Shown one piece after another: positions 18,543 through 27,221 of a stretch of DNA of 64,000 nucleotides (its first letter is position 1; each line of letters starts with the position of its first letter). The notes beneath the pieces were generated by a model that was not told the origin of the DNA, did not search any database, and saw nothing but the letters and a program-made list of their open reading frames with translations. The stretch covers positions 186,001 to 250,000 of the forward strand of contig NZ_SMZJ02000002.1 in the NCBI RefSeq assembly GCF_004358095.2. Direction: 5' to 3'. The stretch comes from Seonamhaeicola sediminis (lineage in GTDB: Bacteria > Bacteroidota > Bacteroidia > Flavobacteriales > Flavobacteriaceae). Position numbers and translations under genes: made by a program.

Positions 18543-18749
18543 TTATTCTTCAATGAACTCTAAAATATCTGCTGGTTGACAATCGAGCGCTTTACAGATA
18601 GCTTCTAAAGTAGAAAACCGTACTGCTTTGGCTTTGCCCGATTTTAAGATGGAAAGATTTGCTGTGGTAATTCCTATAATTTCTGCCAATTCCTTGCTCT
18701 TCATTTTTCGCTTTGCGAGCATTACGTCTAAGTTTACAATTATTGGCAT
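18543..18749 (-). CDS. Small Cro/C1-type HTH regulator
   Basis: A 68-residue protein that is almost only a helix-turn-helix domain of the YozG/Xre type (helix pair around residues 18-43, SKELAEIIGITTANLSILKSG). It is the third gene of a minus-strand operon with two DUF2975 membrane proteins and starts two bases after the preceding stop. Regulators of this type usually accompany DUF2975 genes. Two TTATTG-N5-CAATAA palindromes around the operon promoter are the likely binding sites, which would make it an autoregulator. Confidence 0.9.
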   Translation of the reverse strand: MPIIVNLDVMLAKRKMKSKELAEIIGITTANLSILKSGKAKAVRFSTLEAICKALDCQPADILEFIEE

Positions 18750-18751
18750 AA

Positions 18752-19234
18752 CTAAATGGTTAAATCGTTTTCTTGTTTAAGTAAAGTTCCATCATGAATT
18801 ATGTCCGAGGCATAGTAAAGGCTTACTCCAATTATTAAAATAAGAAAATCGTTTCCGATAAACATATTTAGAGGGTTTCTTTTAAATAGTATAAATAAAG
18901 GAATGATGAAATTTATTACAAAGCCAAAAAAACCCGAAATGATAAAGAATAACCCACCTCTTTTTAGCAGTAAATGTAATTTGTTATTAAAAGCTCCTTT
19001 TTTTATGATATTGTTTAATGCTCTTTGAACAAAGAAAATACCCACTAAAACTAAAAATTTAAAAAATAAGTCGATAAAAAACTTGTAATGTTTGAATAAG
19101 CTTGTTTTAAAAGTCTGCTTTAATTCTTCATCATTTAGTAGATTAAATGAAAAGATAGAATATCTTATAAACCAAAATACGTTAATTAGTAATAAACCAA
19201 TTACTAAATAATTTAGGATTTTAATTTTTCTCAT
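18752..19234 (-). CDS. DUF2975 membrane protein, second copy
   Basis: A 160-residue protein with four TM segments, matching DUF2975, a family of unknown function in Bacteroidota and Firmicutes. It ends in KQENDLTI, exactly like the gene before it, and the DNA is near-identical over this tail as well. Start and stop spacing (two bases on both sides) indicates translational coupling within the operon. Confidence 0.82.
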   Translation of the reverse strand: MRKIKILNYLVIGLLLINVFWFIRYSIFSFNLLNDEELKQTFKTSLFKHYKFFIDLFFKFLVLVGIFFVQRALNNIIKKGAFNNKLHLLLKRGGLFFIISGFFGFVINFIIPLFILFKRNPLNMFIGNDFLILIIGVSLYYASDIIHDGTLLKQENDLTI

Positions 19235-19236
19235 AA

Positions 19237-19764
19237 TTATATGGTTAAATCGTTTTCTTGTTTTGTTTCCTTTGCTTTTGCGAAGGCCTCACTTAAAAAA
19301 AGAAAGAATAATCCTAAAATTGAGGATAAAAAAAGTGTGTTATCTATCCCTAGCTTAAGATCATTAACAAATATTAATTGTACAGCTATTTTAAATATCC
19401 ACTGGCCAAACCCAAATATTAAAAAACATACCCCAATTTTCTTGAAATTAGTCACAACTAAATCTGAAAAATAATTTCCGTTGGATAAATCGTGCAACGA
19501 TTTTTTAAATAAATAAATCCCTTTTAAAAACGGAAATAATATGATTGCGCCAATAACAATTATTGCTATAAATGCTCCTAGACCCATATTTGAAACATCA
19601 ATATTCATATCCATAAAATTCAATTCTATAGGTTCTTCCAAACTAACTTTGTTCTTTTTTATGCTAAATATAATAGGGAATCCAATCGTTAAAAATAGAA
19701 ATCCAAATATGGCGAGGTAATAGTAAGCTGTAATTATTTTTTTAAGGATAGTTATTGTTTTCAC
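19237..19764 (-). CDS. DUF2975 membrane protein, first copy
   Basis: A 175-residue protein with four TM segments and the DUF2975 pattern. It is the first gene of the operon; its ATG lies about 22 bases after the predicted transcription start. The middle of the protein has diverged from the second copy, while the last eight residues (KQENDLTI) are identical. The pair most likely arose by tandem duplication. The role, perhaps sensing or modulating the HTH regulator at the membrane, is inference. Confidence 0.82.
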   Translation of the reverse strand: MKTITILKKIITAYYYLAIFGFLFLTIGFPIIFSIKKNKVSLEEPIELNFMDMNIDVSNMGLGAFIAIIVIGAIILFPFLKGIYLFKKSLHDLSNGNYFSDLVVTNFKKIGVCFLIFGFGQWIFKIAVQLIFVNDLKLGIDNTLFLSSILGLFFLFLSEAFAKAKETKQENDLTI

Positions 19765-19773
19765 GACTATTAA

Positions 19774-19822
19774 TTATTGTTTATCAATAACAAACATATT
19801 AAAAATTATTGAAAAACAATAA
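19774..19822 (-). promoter_or_regulatory. Promoter of the DUF2975/HTH operon flanked by two operators
   Basis: On the minus strand TATGTTTG (19798-19791) is a perfect -7 element, with ATTG (19820-19817) 18 bases upstream. Two identical-half palindromes TTATTG-N5-CAATAA lie at 19774-19790 and 19806-19822, 32 bp apart from centre to centre. The first covers the expected start site and the second covers the -33 element, so a bound dimer on either should block transcription. Confidence 0.65.
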
Positions 19823-19865
19823 TTTTTGTTTAAAATGAATAATTAATTATTTTAAAGCACTCTAG

Positions 19866-19896
19866 TTTTTAAAACCGAAAGGTCTTTGTACTTTTG
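19866..19896 (+). promoter_or_regulatory. Promoter of the biotin operon
   Basis: TACTTTTG (19889-19896) fits the -7 consensus, with TTTT at 19866-19869 exactly 19 bases upstream. The bioF ATG at 19901 begins only four bases after the element, so the transcript may have little or no leader. Confidence 0.5.
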
Positions 19897-19900
19897 ATTT

Positions 19901-21052
19901 ATGTTTCCTAAAAAGCTTCAAAAAAAAATAGATAATCGAAAAGCACATAATGCTTTACGAACACTTAAAAACGAAAGTAATCTAGTTGATTTTTCGTCTA
20001 ACGATTATTTAGGGTTTGCAAAAAATGAGTCCATTTTTGATAGTGCACATAATTACTTAACCGGACATAACATCAAGCAAAATGGAGCAACGGGGTCGCG
20101 GTTATTATCTGGAAACCATAACTTATATCCTGTTGTTGAAAATATTTTAGCCAATTTTCATGATAGTGAATCGGCCCTAATTTTTAATTCAGGCTACAAT
20201 GCTAATGTAGGTTTCTTTTCTGCTGTGCCTCAAAAAGATGATATTATTCTATATGATGAGCTAAGTCATGCCTCAATTAGAGATGGGATTGCCTTAAGCC
20301 ATGCAAAAGCCTACAAGTTTAAGCATAACAATTTAGAAGAATTAGAGCAATTAATACGGCGTCATTCTGAACTTGTTTCAAAATCTCACTCGCATATTTA
20401 TATAGTAACAGAATCTGTGTTTTCAATGGATGGCGATTCCCCTAATTTGGTGAAATTATCGGAGTTATGTAAAAAACAAAACGCTTATTTGGTGGTTGAT
20501 GAAGCACATGCCATTGGTGTTTTTGGAAACAAAGGTGAAGGGCTCGTTCAGCATTTAAAACTAGAAACTGAAGTTTTTGCGCGTTTGGTAACGTTTGGAA
20601 AAGCCCTTGGATGCCACGGAGCTGCTATTTTAGGAAGTGAACAGTTAAAACAGTATTTAATTAATTTTAGCAGAAGTTTTATTTATACCACAGGTTTAGC
20701 ACCACACACTTTGTCTACCATTCAATCTGCTTATTCAGAGATTACAGTTACAGACCAAAGACGTAAATTGTTTCAAAATATTGTCTATTTTAAAAATGGC
20801 ATCTTGAATAACAAGCTACAAGATGTATTTATTGAAAGTCATTCAGCTATTCATTGTTGCATTATTTCTGGAAACGAAAATGTAAAATATATTTCAAAAA
20901 AACTTCAAGGCAAAGGTTATGATGTAAAACCTATTTTATCTCCAACAGTTCCTGAGGGACAGGAAAGATTACGGTTTTGTTTGCATAGCTACAATTCTGA
21001 AAAAGAAATTGTGGAAGTTCTAGCCTTACTTGCTACTTTTGTAAGCTCATGA
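19901..21052 (+). CDS. bioF: 8-amino-7-oxononanoate synthase
   Basis: A 383-residue PLP enzyme of the alpha-oxoamine synthase family that condenses a pimeloyl thioester with alanine, the first ring-precursor step of biotin synthesis. The PLP lysine is K234 (TFGKALGCHG), and the DEAHAIGV motif (about 200-207) and the SNDYLG start pattern are intact. The 3' end overlaps the next gene by four bases (ATGA). Confidence 0.93.
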   Translation: MFPKKLQKKIDNRKAHNALRTLKNESNLVDFSSNDYLGFAKNESIFDSAHNYLTGHNIKQNGATGSRLLSGNHNLYPVVENILANFHDSESALIFNSGYNANVGFFSAVPQKDDIILYDELSHASIRDGIALSHAKAYKFKHNNLEELEQLIRRHSELVSKSHSHIYIVTESVFSMDGDSPNLVKLSELCKKQNAYLVVDEAHAIGVFGNKGEGLVQHLKLETEVFARLVTFGKALGCHGAAILGSEQLKQYLINFSRSFIYTTGLAPHTLSTIQSAYSEITVTDQRRKLFQNIVYFKNGILNNKLQDVFIESHSAIHCCIISGNENVKYISKKLQGKGYDVKPILSPTVPEGQERLRFCLHSYNSEKEIVEVLALLATFVSS

Positions 21053-21474
21053 TAGACACATTTAAAACCGTAGCAAAATATCAATACTCTGCAGAGGCCC
21101 AAATTATAAAAGGAAGGTTAGAGGCAGAAGGCATTCAAGTATTTTTAGCAGATAATATTACCATTGATACAGATCCTTTGGTTAGTAATGCCATTGGTGG
21201 TGTAAAACTTAAAGTGCTATCCTCACAAGCTAAAGAAGCAGAACAAATTTTAGAATCCATAAAAAAATATTCTGTTGATGACTACGGAAATAGTATAAGT
21301 TGCCCAAATTGTAATAGTAACAAAACACAACTTTATTCTACAGTAAAAGATAGTAAATCTTTTTTTGCTTTTATTTTTGCGCTTATTCTCAATCTATTTG
21401 TTACCATGCTTCCTTTTTACACAAAGCATAAATATAAATGTGATGATTGTAAAACAGAATTTGATTTAAAATGA
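21049..21474 (+). CDS. DUF2007-like protein with a zinc-ribbon-like part
   Basis: A 141-residue protein. The first half resembles DUF2007 (a small ferredoxin-like fold, YSAEAQIIKGRLEAEGI). The second half has a CPNC pair (about 85-88), a hydrophobic TM-like stretch (about 102-120) and a CDDC pair (about 131-134), so four cysteines could bind zinc on both sides of the hydrophobic segment. It overlaps bioF and bioD by four bases each, a sign of tight co-translation, but no role in biotin synthesis is known for it. Confidence 0.78.
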   Translation: MIDTFKTVAKYQYSAEAQIIKGRLEAEGIQVFLADNITIDTDPLVSNAIGGVKLKVLSSQAKEAEQILESIKKYSVDDYGNSISCPNCNSNKTQLYSTVKDSKSFFAFIFALILNLFVTMLPFYTKHKYKCDDCKTEFDLK

Positions 21475-22088
21475 ATACATACTTCATCACAGGAATATCA
21501 ACCGAAGTTGGTAAAACAGTAGCTTCAGCAATAATTACAGAGTCATTGAAAGCTGATTACTGGAAACCTATTCAAGCAGGAGAACTTGATAATAGCGATA
21601 CCATGAAAGTGAAGCGGCTGGTGTCAAATCCAAAATCTAAATTTCACTCAAATGCTTTTGCTCTAAATACACCGATGAGTCCTCACGCTGCAGCAGAAAT
21701 TGATGGGGTTTCGGTTAGTGTTTCTAAAATTAAAAGACCTAAAACCACCAATTATTTGGTAATTGAAGGCGCAGGTGGTTTATTAGTACCTATAAATGAT
21801 ACCGAAACTATTTTAGATTTAATACATCCTAATGATAAAGTTATTGTGGTGTCTCGTCACTATCTAGGAAGTATTAACCATAGCCTACTAACCATAAACA
21901 CATTAAAAAACAAAGGATTTAAAGTAGCTGTTCTGTTTAGTGGAAATGAGCACCCATCAACAGAAAGCATTATTAGAAATATGACTGATGTAACTGTTAT
22001 TGGTAGAATTAATGAAGAACCCTATTTTGACCAAAATGTGGTAAAGGAATATGCAGACATTTTTAGGGATAACCTGAAAGCATTATGA
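21471..22088 (+). CDS. bioD: Dethiobiotin synthetase
   Basis: A 205-residue ATP-dependent enzyme that closes the ureido ring of dethiobiotin using CO2. The P-loop GISTEVGKT lies at residues 8-16 and the VIEGAGGLLVP motif is complete. Length is slightly short for the family (about 220) but all motifs are present. It overlaps its neighbours on both sides by four bases. Confidence 0.93.
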   Translation: MNTYFITGISTEVGKTVASAIITESLKADYWKPIQAGELDNSDTMKVKRLVSNPKSKFHSNAFALNTPMSPHAAAEIDGVSVSVSKIKRPKTTNYLVIEGAGGLLVPINDTETILDLIHPNDKVIVVSRHYLGSINHSLLTINTLKNKGFKVAVLFSGNEHPSTESIIRNMTDVTVIGRINEEPYFDQNVVKEYADIFRDNLKAL

Positions 22089-23350
22089 GCCTAAAACAAC
22101 GCGATAAAAAACATATTTGGCATCCTTTAACCCAACATAAACTGCATCCAGATGCTATTGCCATAACCAAAGCGAAAGATTGCGTACTTTATGATGAAGA
22201 TGGCAATGAATATATAGATGGCATTGCCTCATGGTATACCTGTATGTACGGTCATTGTAATGATTATATTACAAATAAAGTAGCGACCCAAATGAAGCAA
22301 CTAGATCAAGTTGTTTTTAGTGGTTTTACTCATGAGCCTGCTATAAAATTATCGGAAGAACTTATTAAAATGCTTCCTAAAAATCAGGAGAAGGTGTTCT
22401 TTAGTGATAATGGCTCAACCTCTGTTGAGATAGGCATTAAAATGGCATTACAATACCATTCTAATAAGAATGATAAACGTAATGTTTTAATTGCTTTTGA
22501 AGATGGTTTTCACGGAGACACCTTTGGTGCCATGAGCGTCTCTGGTTTATCTGTTTATAACGGTCCTTTTGAAGAATTTTTTATAACCGTAGAGCGTATT
22601 CCAACCCCTAATGGAGAAAACAATATAGAGGTTTTAAACACGCTTAAAAACATCATTAAAAACAATAAAGTAGCAGGCTTTGTTTACGAACCGTTAGTGC
22701 AAGGTGCAGCCGCTATGAAAATGTATGACCCCAAAGGTTTGACTGAAATTCTATCCTATTGTAAAGAAAATAATATTATAACCATTGCCGATGAAGTAAT
22801 GACAGGCTTTGGAAAAACAGGACGTTATTTTGCTTCAGATTATATTGAGCCACAACCAGATATTATTTGTTTGAGTAAGGCATTAACTGGAGGTTTGTTA
22901 CCAATGGCAATAACGTCATGTTCTCAGAAAATCTACAATGCCTTTTACAGTAATGATATTGGTAAAGGCTTATTTCATGCCCACACCTATTCCGCCAACC
23001 CCATAGCATGTACTGCGGCTTTGGCAAGTATTGAACTGCTGCAATCAGATGAGATTCAGAATTGTATTAAAGTCATTATAAAATCACATAAAAACTTTGG
23101 AGAACGGATTGAAGGTCATCCAAAAGTTAAGTCTATTAGACAGAAGGGTATTATTTTCGCATTGGATTTGAATATTAAAATGGAACGTTATGGTAACCTT
23201 CGTGATAAGCTATTGAACTTTTTTATGGATAATGGTGTGTTTCTCCGCCCGTTAGGAAATACTATTTATATACAAGCACCCTATACCATTACCCAAAAGC
23301 AATTAGATAAAATATACAAAACCATTGAACAAGCTCTGGAAATAGTATAA
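22085..23350 (+). CDS. bioA: Adenosylmethionine-8-amino-7-oxononanoate aminotransferase
   Basis: A 421-residue class III PLP aminotransferase that turns KAPA into DAPA, normally with S-adenosylmethionine as amino donor. The PLP lysine is K265 (LSKALTGG) and the aspartate motif DEVMTGFG is at 236-243. The N-terminal WHPLTQ motif is typical of BioA and separates it from other class III enzymes. Confidence 0.93.
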   Translation: MSLKQRDKKHIWHPLTQHKLHPDAIAITKAKDCVLYDEDGNEYIDGIASWYTCMYGHCNDYITNKVATQMKQLDQVVFSGFTHEPAIKLSEELIKMLPKNQEKVFFSDNGSTSVEIGIKMALQYHSNKNDKRNVLIAFEDGFHGDTFGAMSVSGLSVYNGPFEEFFITVERIPTPNGENNIEVLNTLKNIIKNNKVAGFVYEPLVQGAAAMKMYDPKGLTEILSYCKENNIITIADEVMTGFGKTGRYFASDYIEPQPDIICLSKALTGGLLPMAITSCSQKIYNAFYSNDIGKGLFHAHTYSANPIACTAALASIELLQSDEIQNCIKVIIKSHKNFGERIEGHPKVKSIRQKGIIFALDLNIKMERYGNLRDKLLNFFMDNGVFLRPLGNTIYIQAPYTITQKQLDKIYKTIEQALEIV

Positions 23351-23371
23351 ATTTACGCAAAATAAAAACCC

Positions 23372-24529
23372 TTGCACAAAACAATTTCAATTACAGCGGT
23401 AGCTTCTATTTCATCTTTGGGAAATAATCAAGATGAAGTTTGGGATAACTACCTTAAAGACAAATCTTTTACTTCTGAAAAACTGTTTCAAGAAAAAAGT
23501 GTTTGGGTTGCTGCCATTTCGGAAGAAATAAAAGCTGATATCGAAAAGTTAAGAAAATCGGACAACAAATATAAATCTTTAGACGATACTGTGTTATATG
23601 CTATTTATGCTTCTAGAGAAGTGGTAAAACAAGCGGATTGGAAAGCTTCAGATAATTTTGGAATTAATATTGGATCTTCTAGAGGAGCCACATCACTTTT
23701 TGAAGAATATTACAAAGGCTTTTTAGAAAACAAAAAGGCTGAAACTTTAAGTTCCCCTACAACAACCTTAGGAAATATTGCCTCTTGGGTAGCTCACGAT
23801 TTGCAAACCAAAGGACCAGAAATAAGTCACTCCATCACTTGTTCTACAGCGCTACATGCCATGTTAAATGGTATTGCTTGGATTAATTCCGGTATGTGCA
23901 ATAAGTTTTTGGTTGGAGGGAGTGAGGCACCTTTAACACCGTTTACCATTGCCCAAATGAAAGCTTTAAAGATTTATTCAAAACAAAACGATGATTATCC
24001 TTGTAAAGCATTAGACTTTTCGAAAAAACAAAATACTATGGTTTTGGGTGAAGGTGCTGCTATGGTTTGTATAGAAGAAGGTGAAAAAGATAACGCTTTG
24101 GCTACGGTTAAAGGTATAGGTTATGCCACCGAAATTCTAGAACATAACATTTCCATTTCTAGTGACGCCCAATGTTTTCAACGCTCCATGAAAATGGCCT
24201 TAGGAGATTTGCACCCAAAAGATGTCGATGTTATTGTGATGCATGCTCCTGGAACCATAAAAGGCGACCTTTCAGAATACAAAGCTATCAAAGCGATTTT
24301 TAAAAATGATTTGCCAGCACTAACATCAAATAAATGGAAAATTGGCCATACGTTTGGTGCTTCGGGTACTTTAAGTCTTGAGTTGGCTATTTTAATGCTA
24401 CAATATCAAAAGTTTATAGATGTTCCATATCTAGAAACTCAAAAACAACCAAAAGCTATTAATAACGTTTTAGTAAATGCGGTAGGTTTTGGTGGTAATG
24501 CCGTTAGTATATTATTGAGTAAAAAGTAA
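23372..24529 (+). CDS. Beta-ketoacyl synthase in the biotin operon
   Basis: A 385-residue condensing enzyme of the thiolase/KAS superfamily, read from a TTG start (no ATG fits). The catalytic triad is complete: C157 (ITCSTAL), H291 (HAPGTIKGD) and H326 (KIGHTFGASG). It therefore looks active rather than a degenerate chain-length factor. It lies between bioA and bioB, 21 bases after bioA. No bioC, bioH, bioG, bioW or bioI gene is in this window, so a part in making the pimeloyl precursor is an attractive inference. A general fatty-acid role is the alternative. Confidence 0.85.
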   Translation: MHKTISITAVASISSLGNNQDEVWDNYLKDKSFTSEKLFQEKSVWVAAISEEIKADIEKLRKSDNKYKSLDDTVLYAIYASREVVKQADWKASDNFGINIGSSRGATSLFEEYYKGFLENKKAETLSSPTTTLGNIASWVAHDLQTKGPEISHSITCSTALHAMLNGIAWINSGMCNKFLVGGSEAPLTPFTIAQMKALKIYSKQNDDYPCKALDFSKKQNTMVLGEGAAMVCIEEGEKDNALATVKGIGYATEILEHNISISSDAQCFQRSMKMALGDLHPKDVDVIVMHAPGTIKGDLSEYKAIKAIFKNDLPALTSNKWKIGHTFGASGTLSLELAILMLQYQKFIDVPYLETQKQPKAINNVLVNAVGFGGNAVSILLSKK

Positions 24530-24549
24530 CCCAGATACTTTAAAATTAG

Positions 24550-24557
24550 TATTTTTG
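24550..24557 (+). promoter_or_regulatory. -7 promoter element TATTTTTG before bioB
   Basis: A TAnnTTTG match 22 bases before the bioB ATG in the 50-base gap after the beta-ketoacyl synthase gene. No convincing -33 element. bioB may be transcribed both from here and by read-through. Confidence 0.4.
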
Positions 24558-24579
24558 ATTTTGATTAACCCACCTGTTT

Positions 24580-25668
24580 ATGAGCGAAACAAGACACAAT
24601 TGGACTAAGCAAGAAATTCTAGACATATACAATAAGCCTTTCATGGAGTTACTTTATGAAGCGGCTACTGTTCATAGAAAGCATCATGACCCTAATGTGG
24701 TTCAGGTAAGTACGCTATTATCTGTTAAAACAGGAGGGTGTAGTGAAGATTGTGGCTATTGTCCGCAAGCCGCCCGCTATCATACTAATATAGAAGGCAA
24801 TGACTTAATGAGTGTACAGCAAGTAAAAGCTCAGGCTTTACGGGCTAAAGAAGGTGGAAGTTCTCGTGTTTGTATGGGAGCTGCATGGCGTAATGTAAAA
24901 GATGGTGAAGAGTTTGATCAGGTTTTAGAAATGGTACGCACTATCAACAAACTAGATATGGAAGTATGTTGTACACTTGGCATGCTTACCGAAAATCAAG
25001 CAAAGCGTTTAGCAGAAGCTGGTTTATATGCTTACAATCATAATTTAGATTCATCTGAGGAGTATTATAAAGAAGTTATATCTACAAGGGGTTATCAAGA
25101 TAGATTGGATACCATAGACAATGTTAGAAAAACTAATGTAACGGTTTGTAGTGGCGGTATTATTGGCATGGGTGAAACTCTAGAAGACAGAGCCGGCATG
25201 CTTGTGGCGCTTTCAACGTTAAATCCACAACCAGAATCTACTCCAATTAATGCCTTAGTGGCAGTTGAGGGCACACCTTTAGAAGACCAAAAACCAATTT
25301 CTATTTGGGAAATGGTAAGAATGGTAGCCACAACCAGAATTATCATGCCTGAAACTCAGGTACGTTTAAGTGCGGGTAGAACGCAAATGACTCGCGAGGG
25401 TCAAGCCATGTGTTTCTTTGCAGGTGCTAACTCCATTTTTGCAGGAGATAAACTATTAACAACGCCAAATCCTGATGTAAATGAGGATATGGAAATGTTT
25501 GCTGTTTTAGGTTTAGAACCCCAAAAACCATTCACTAAAAAAGTACAACCACAAACAGTGGAAGCCAAAGATTCTCAGTTTGAAAGCTTGGGAGAAAAGC
25601 CTAAATGGACACGACCAGATCACAAAATTGAACGTAACGAAGCTGCTAAAGCAAAAGCCTTAAAGTAA
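24580..25668 (+). CDS. bioB: Biotin synthase
   Basis: A 362-residue radical SAM enzyme that inserts sulfur into dethiobiotin. The radical SAM cysteines C54, C58 and C61 (CSEDCGYC) are present, as are the later Cys residues for the second cluster (MEVCCTLG, TVCSGG) and the SAGRTQM motif. The C-terminal 40 residues are a charged extension beyond the usual core. It closes the biotin operon. Confidence 0.96.
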   Translation: MSETRHNWTKQEILDIYNKPFMELLYEAATVHRKHHDPNVVQVSTLLSVKTGGCSEDCGYCPQAARYHTNIEGNDLMSVQQVKAQALRAKEGGSSRVCMGAAWRNVKDGEEFDQVLEMVRTINKLDMEVCCTLGMLTENQAKRLAEAGLYAYNHNLDSSEEYYKEVISTRGYQDRLDTIDNVRKTNVTVCSGGIIGMGETLEDRAGMLVALSTLNPQPESTPINALVAVEGTPLEDQKPISIWEMVRMVATTRIIMPETQVRLSAGRTQMTREGQAMCFFAGANSIFAGDKLLTTPNPDVNEDMEMFAVLGLEPQKPFTKKVQPQTVEAKDSQFESLGEKPKWTRPDHKIERNEAAKAKALK

Positions 25669-25780
25669 AATTGCTTTTATAAAAGAGGTTAGAGCAAATC
25701 ACAAAGTGTTGCAAAAAGACCTATTACGTTACAGACGTGATAGCCCAAATTATACTATTTTAAATGTCTTAACGTTTTCT

Positions 25781-25788
25781 TAACTTTG
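25781..25788 (+). promoter_or_regulatory. -7 promoter element TAACTTTG of the JmjC-like gene
   Basis: A TAnnTTTG match with TTTT at 25758-25761, 19 bases upstream. It lies 19 bases before the TTG start at 25808. Confidence 0.5.
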
Positions 25789-25807
25789 GCAATCTAATTT
25801 CATCGAC

Positions 25808-26680
25808 TTGAAACTAAACCTACAAGACATTCCTAGGGTTAATACTATAACCAAACAGGATTTTATCAAGCATTATTTTAAACCACAAAAACCTGTGGTT
25901 ATTGAACGTTTTATTGAAGATTGGCCTGCTTGTAAAAAGTGGAATTTAGACTATATTAAACAGATTGCTGGCGATATAATAGTACCGCTTTACGACGATC
26001 GGCCTGTGGATTATAAAGACGGTTTTAATGAACCACACGCAAAAATGAAAATGGCAGATTACATTGATTTGCTAAAGCGTGAACCTACCAAATACCGTAT
26101 TTTTTTATGGAATATTTTAAAGGAGATGCCACAATTGCAACAAGATTTTAAGTTTCCGGATTTTGGGTTACGACTCTTGAAAGGCATTCCCATGCTATTT
26201 TTTGGCGGTGAAAATTCGCATACTTTTATGCATTACGATATTGATTTAGCAAACATTTTTCATTTTCATTTTGAAGGCAAAAAACAATGCATTTTGTTTG
26301 ACCAAACACAAAATGATTATCTGTATAAAATTCCACATTCCTTAATCACTAGAGAAGATATTGATTTTAAAAATCCGGATTTTAAAAAATGGCCTGCGTT
26401 AAAAAAAGCTAAAGGCTATATTACGGAATTGAACCATGGAGAAATATTATATATGCCTGAAGGCTATTGGCACTATATGCGATATATAACACCTGGGTTT
26501 TCTATGAGTTTACGTGCCATAGCTAGAAACCCTAAAAATTTTAGTAAGGCTGTTTACAATGTATTAATTATGCGTCATTTTGATAATGCCATGCGACGCA
26601 TAAAAGGTCAAAAATGGATTGATTGGAAAAATGAACAAGCTATAAGTAGAACACATAAAAAAAATGGAATTACGGTATAA
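25808..26680 (+). CDS. Cupin-like (JmjC-type) oxygenase
   Basis: A 290-residue protein of the cupin 8/JmjC type, Fe(II)/2-oxoglutarate-dependent hydroxylases. The iron ligands H142, D144 (HYD) and H222 (EGYWH) are all present. The fold pattern (VVIERFIEDWP start, FHFHFEGKKQ strand) fits protein hydroxylases of the FIH group. It starts at TTG; no ATG is available near the promoter. Its end overlaps the convergent recX by 11 bases. The substrate is unknown. Confidence 0.85.
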   Translation: MKLNLQDIPRVNTITKQDFIKHYFKPQKPVVIERFIEDWPACKKWNLDYIKQIAGDIIVPLYDDRPVDYKDGFNEPHAKMKMADYIDLLKREPTKYRIFLWNILKEMPQLQQDFKFPDFGLRLLKGIPMLFFGGENSHTFMHYDIDLANIFHFHFEGKKQCILFDQTQNDYLYKIPHSLITREDIDFKNPDFKKWPALKKAKGYITELNHGEILYMPEGYWHYMRYITPGFSMSLRAIARNPKNFSKAVYNVLIMRHFDNAMRRIKGQKWIDWKNEQAISRTHKKNGITV

Positions 26681-27143
26681 GTTCATTAACTTTTTCATAC
26701 ACCAATTGAGATTCCCACCCTCTATACAATAAATAATCTGCCAACTTCTTCCTTTTTTTAAGTTTATTTTTGTCTGTTAGGCTTAAAACTTGCTTTTTAG
26801 CTAAATCATTAAAAGTTTTGTAATAATTTTCATCATCAATTTCATTAATTGCCTGATTTATATTAGTTTTGGATATATCTTTTTTCTTTAATTCTAAAGT
26901 TAATCGATATTTTCCCCATTTTTTTATATTGAACTTACCCCTTACGAATGCTTTGGCAAAACGTTCTTCATTTAGAAAGTTATGCTTTATTAGATGTACC
27001 ATTATAACATCTATGGCTTCGGGAATCATATTCATTTCCTGCAGTTTTTGTCTAACTTCTTTATGACAACGTTCTTGATATGCACAGTAGTTTTCAAGCT
27101 TTCGTTTAGCTTCATCTAAAGTGTATGTCTGTTTTTTAACCAT
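26670..27143 (-). CDS. recX: RecX regulatory protein
   Basis: A 157-residue helical protein built of three-helix repeats, matching RecX, which limits RecA filament growth. The start pattern (TLDEAKRKLENYCAYQERCHKEVRQKL) is cut here to key residues: Cys14-type helix, ERCHKEVRQKL and the LLYRGW end motif. recA is not adjacent. It is convergent with the cupin gene and divergent from the T9SS substrate gene. Confidence 0.88.
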   Translation of the reverse strand: MVKKQTYTLDEAKRKLENYCAYQERCHKEVRQKLQEMNMIPEAIDVIMVHLIKHNFLNEERFAKAFVRGKFNIKKWGKYRLTLELKKKDISKTNINQAINEIDDENYYKTFNDLAKKQVLSLTDKNKLKKRKKLADYLLYRGWESQLVYEKVNELIP

Positions 27144-27221
27144 AAGATTAAGGTAATAAAGAATTGATTAATAGCAAATCTGAATTTTTATTTTACCAAA
27201 TCTAAAAATAAACTTAACTAA

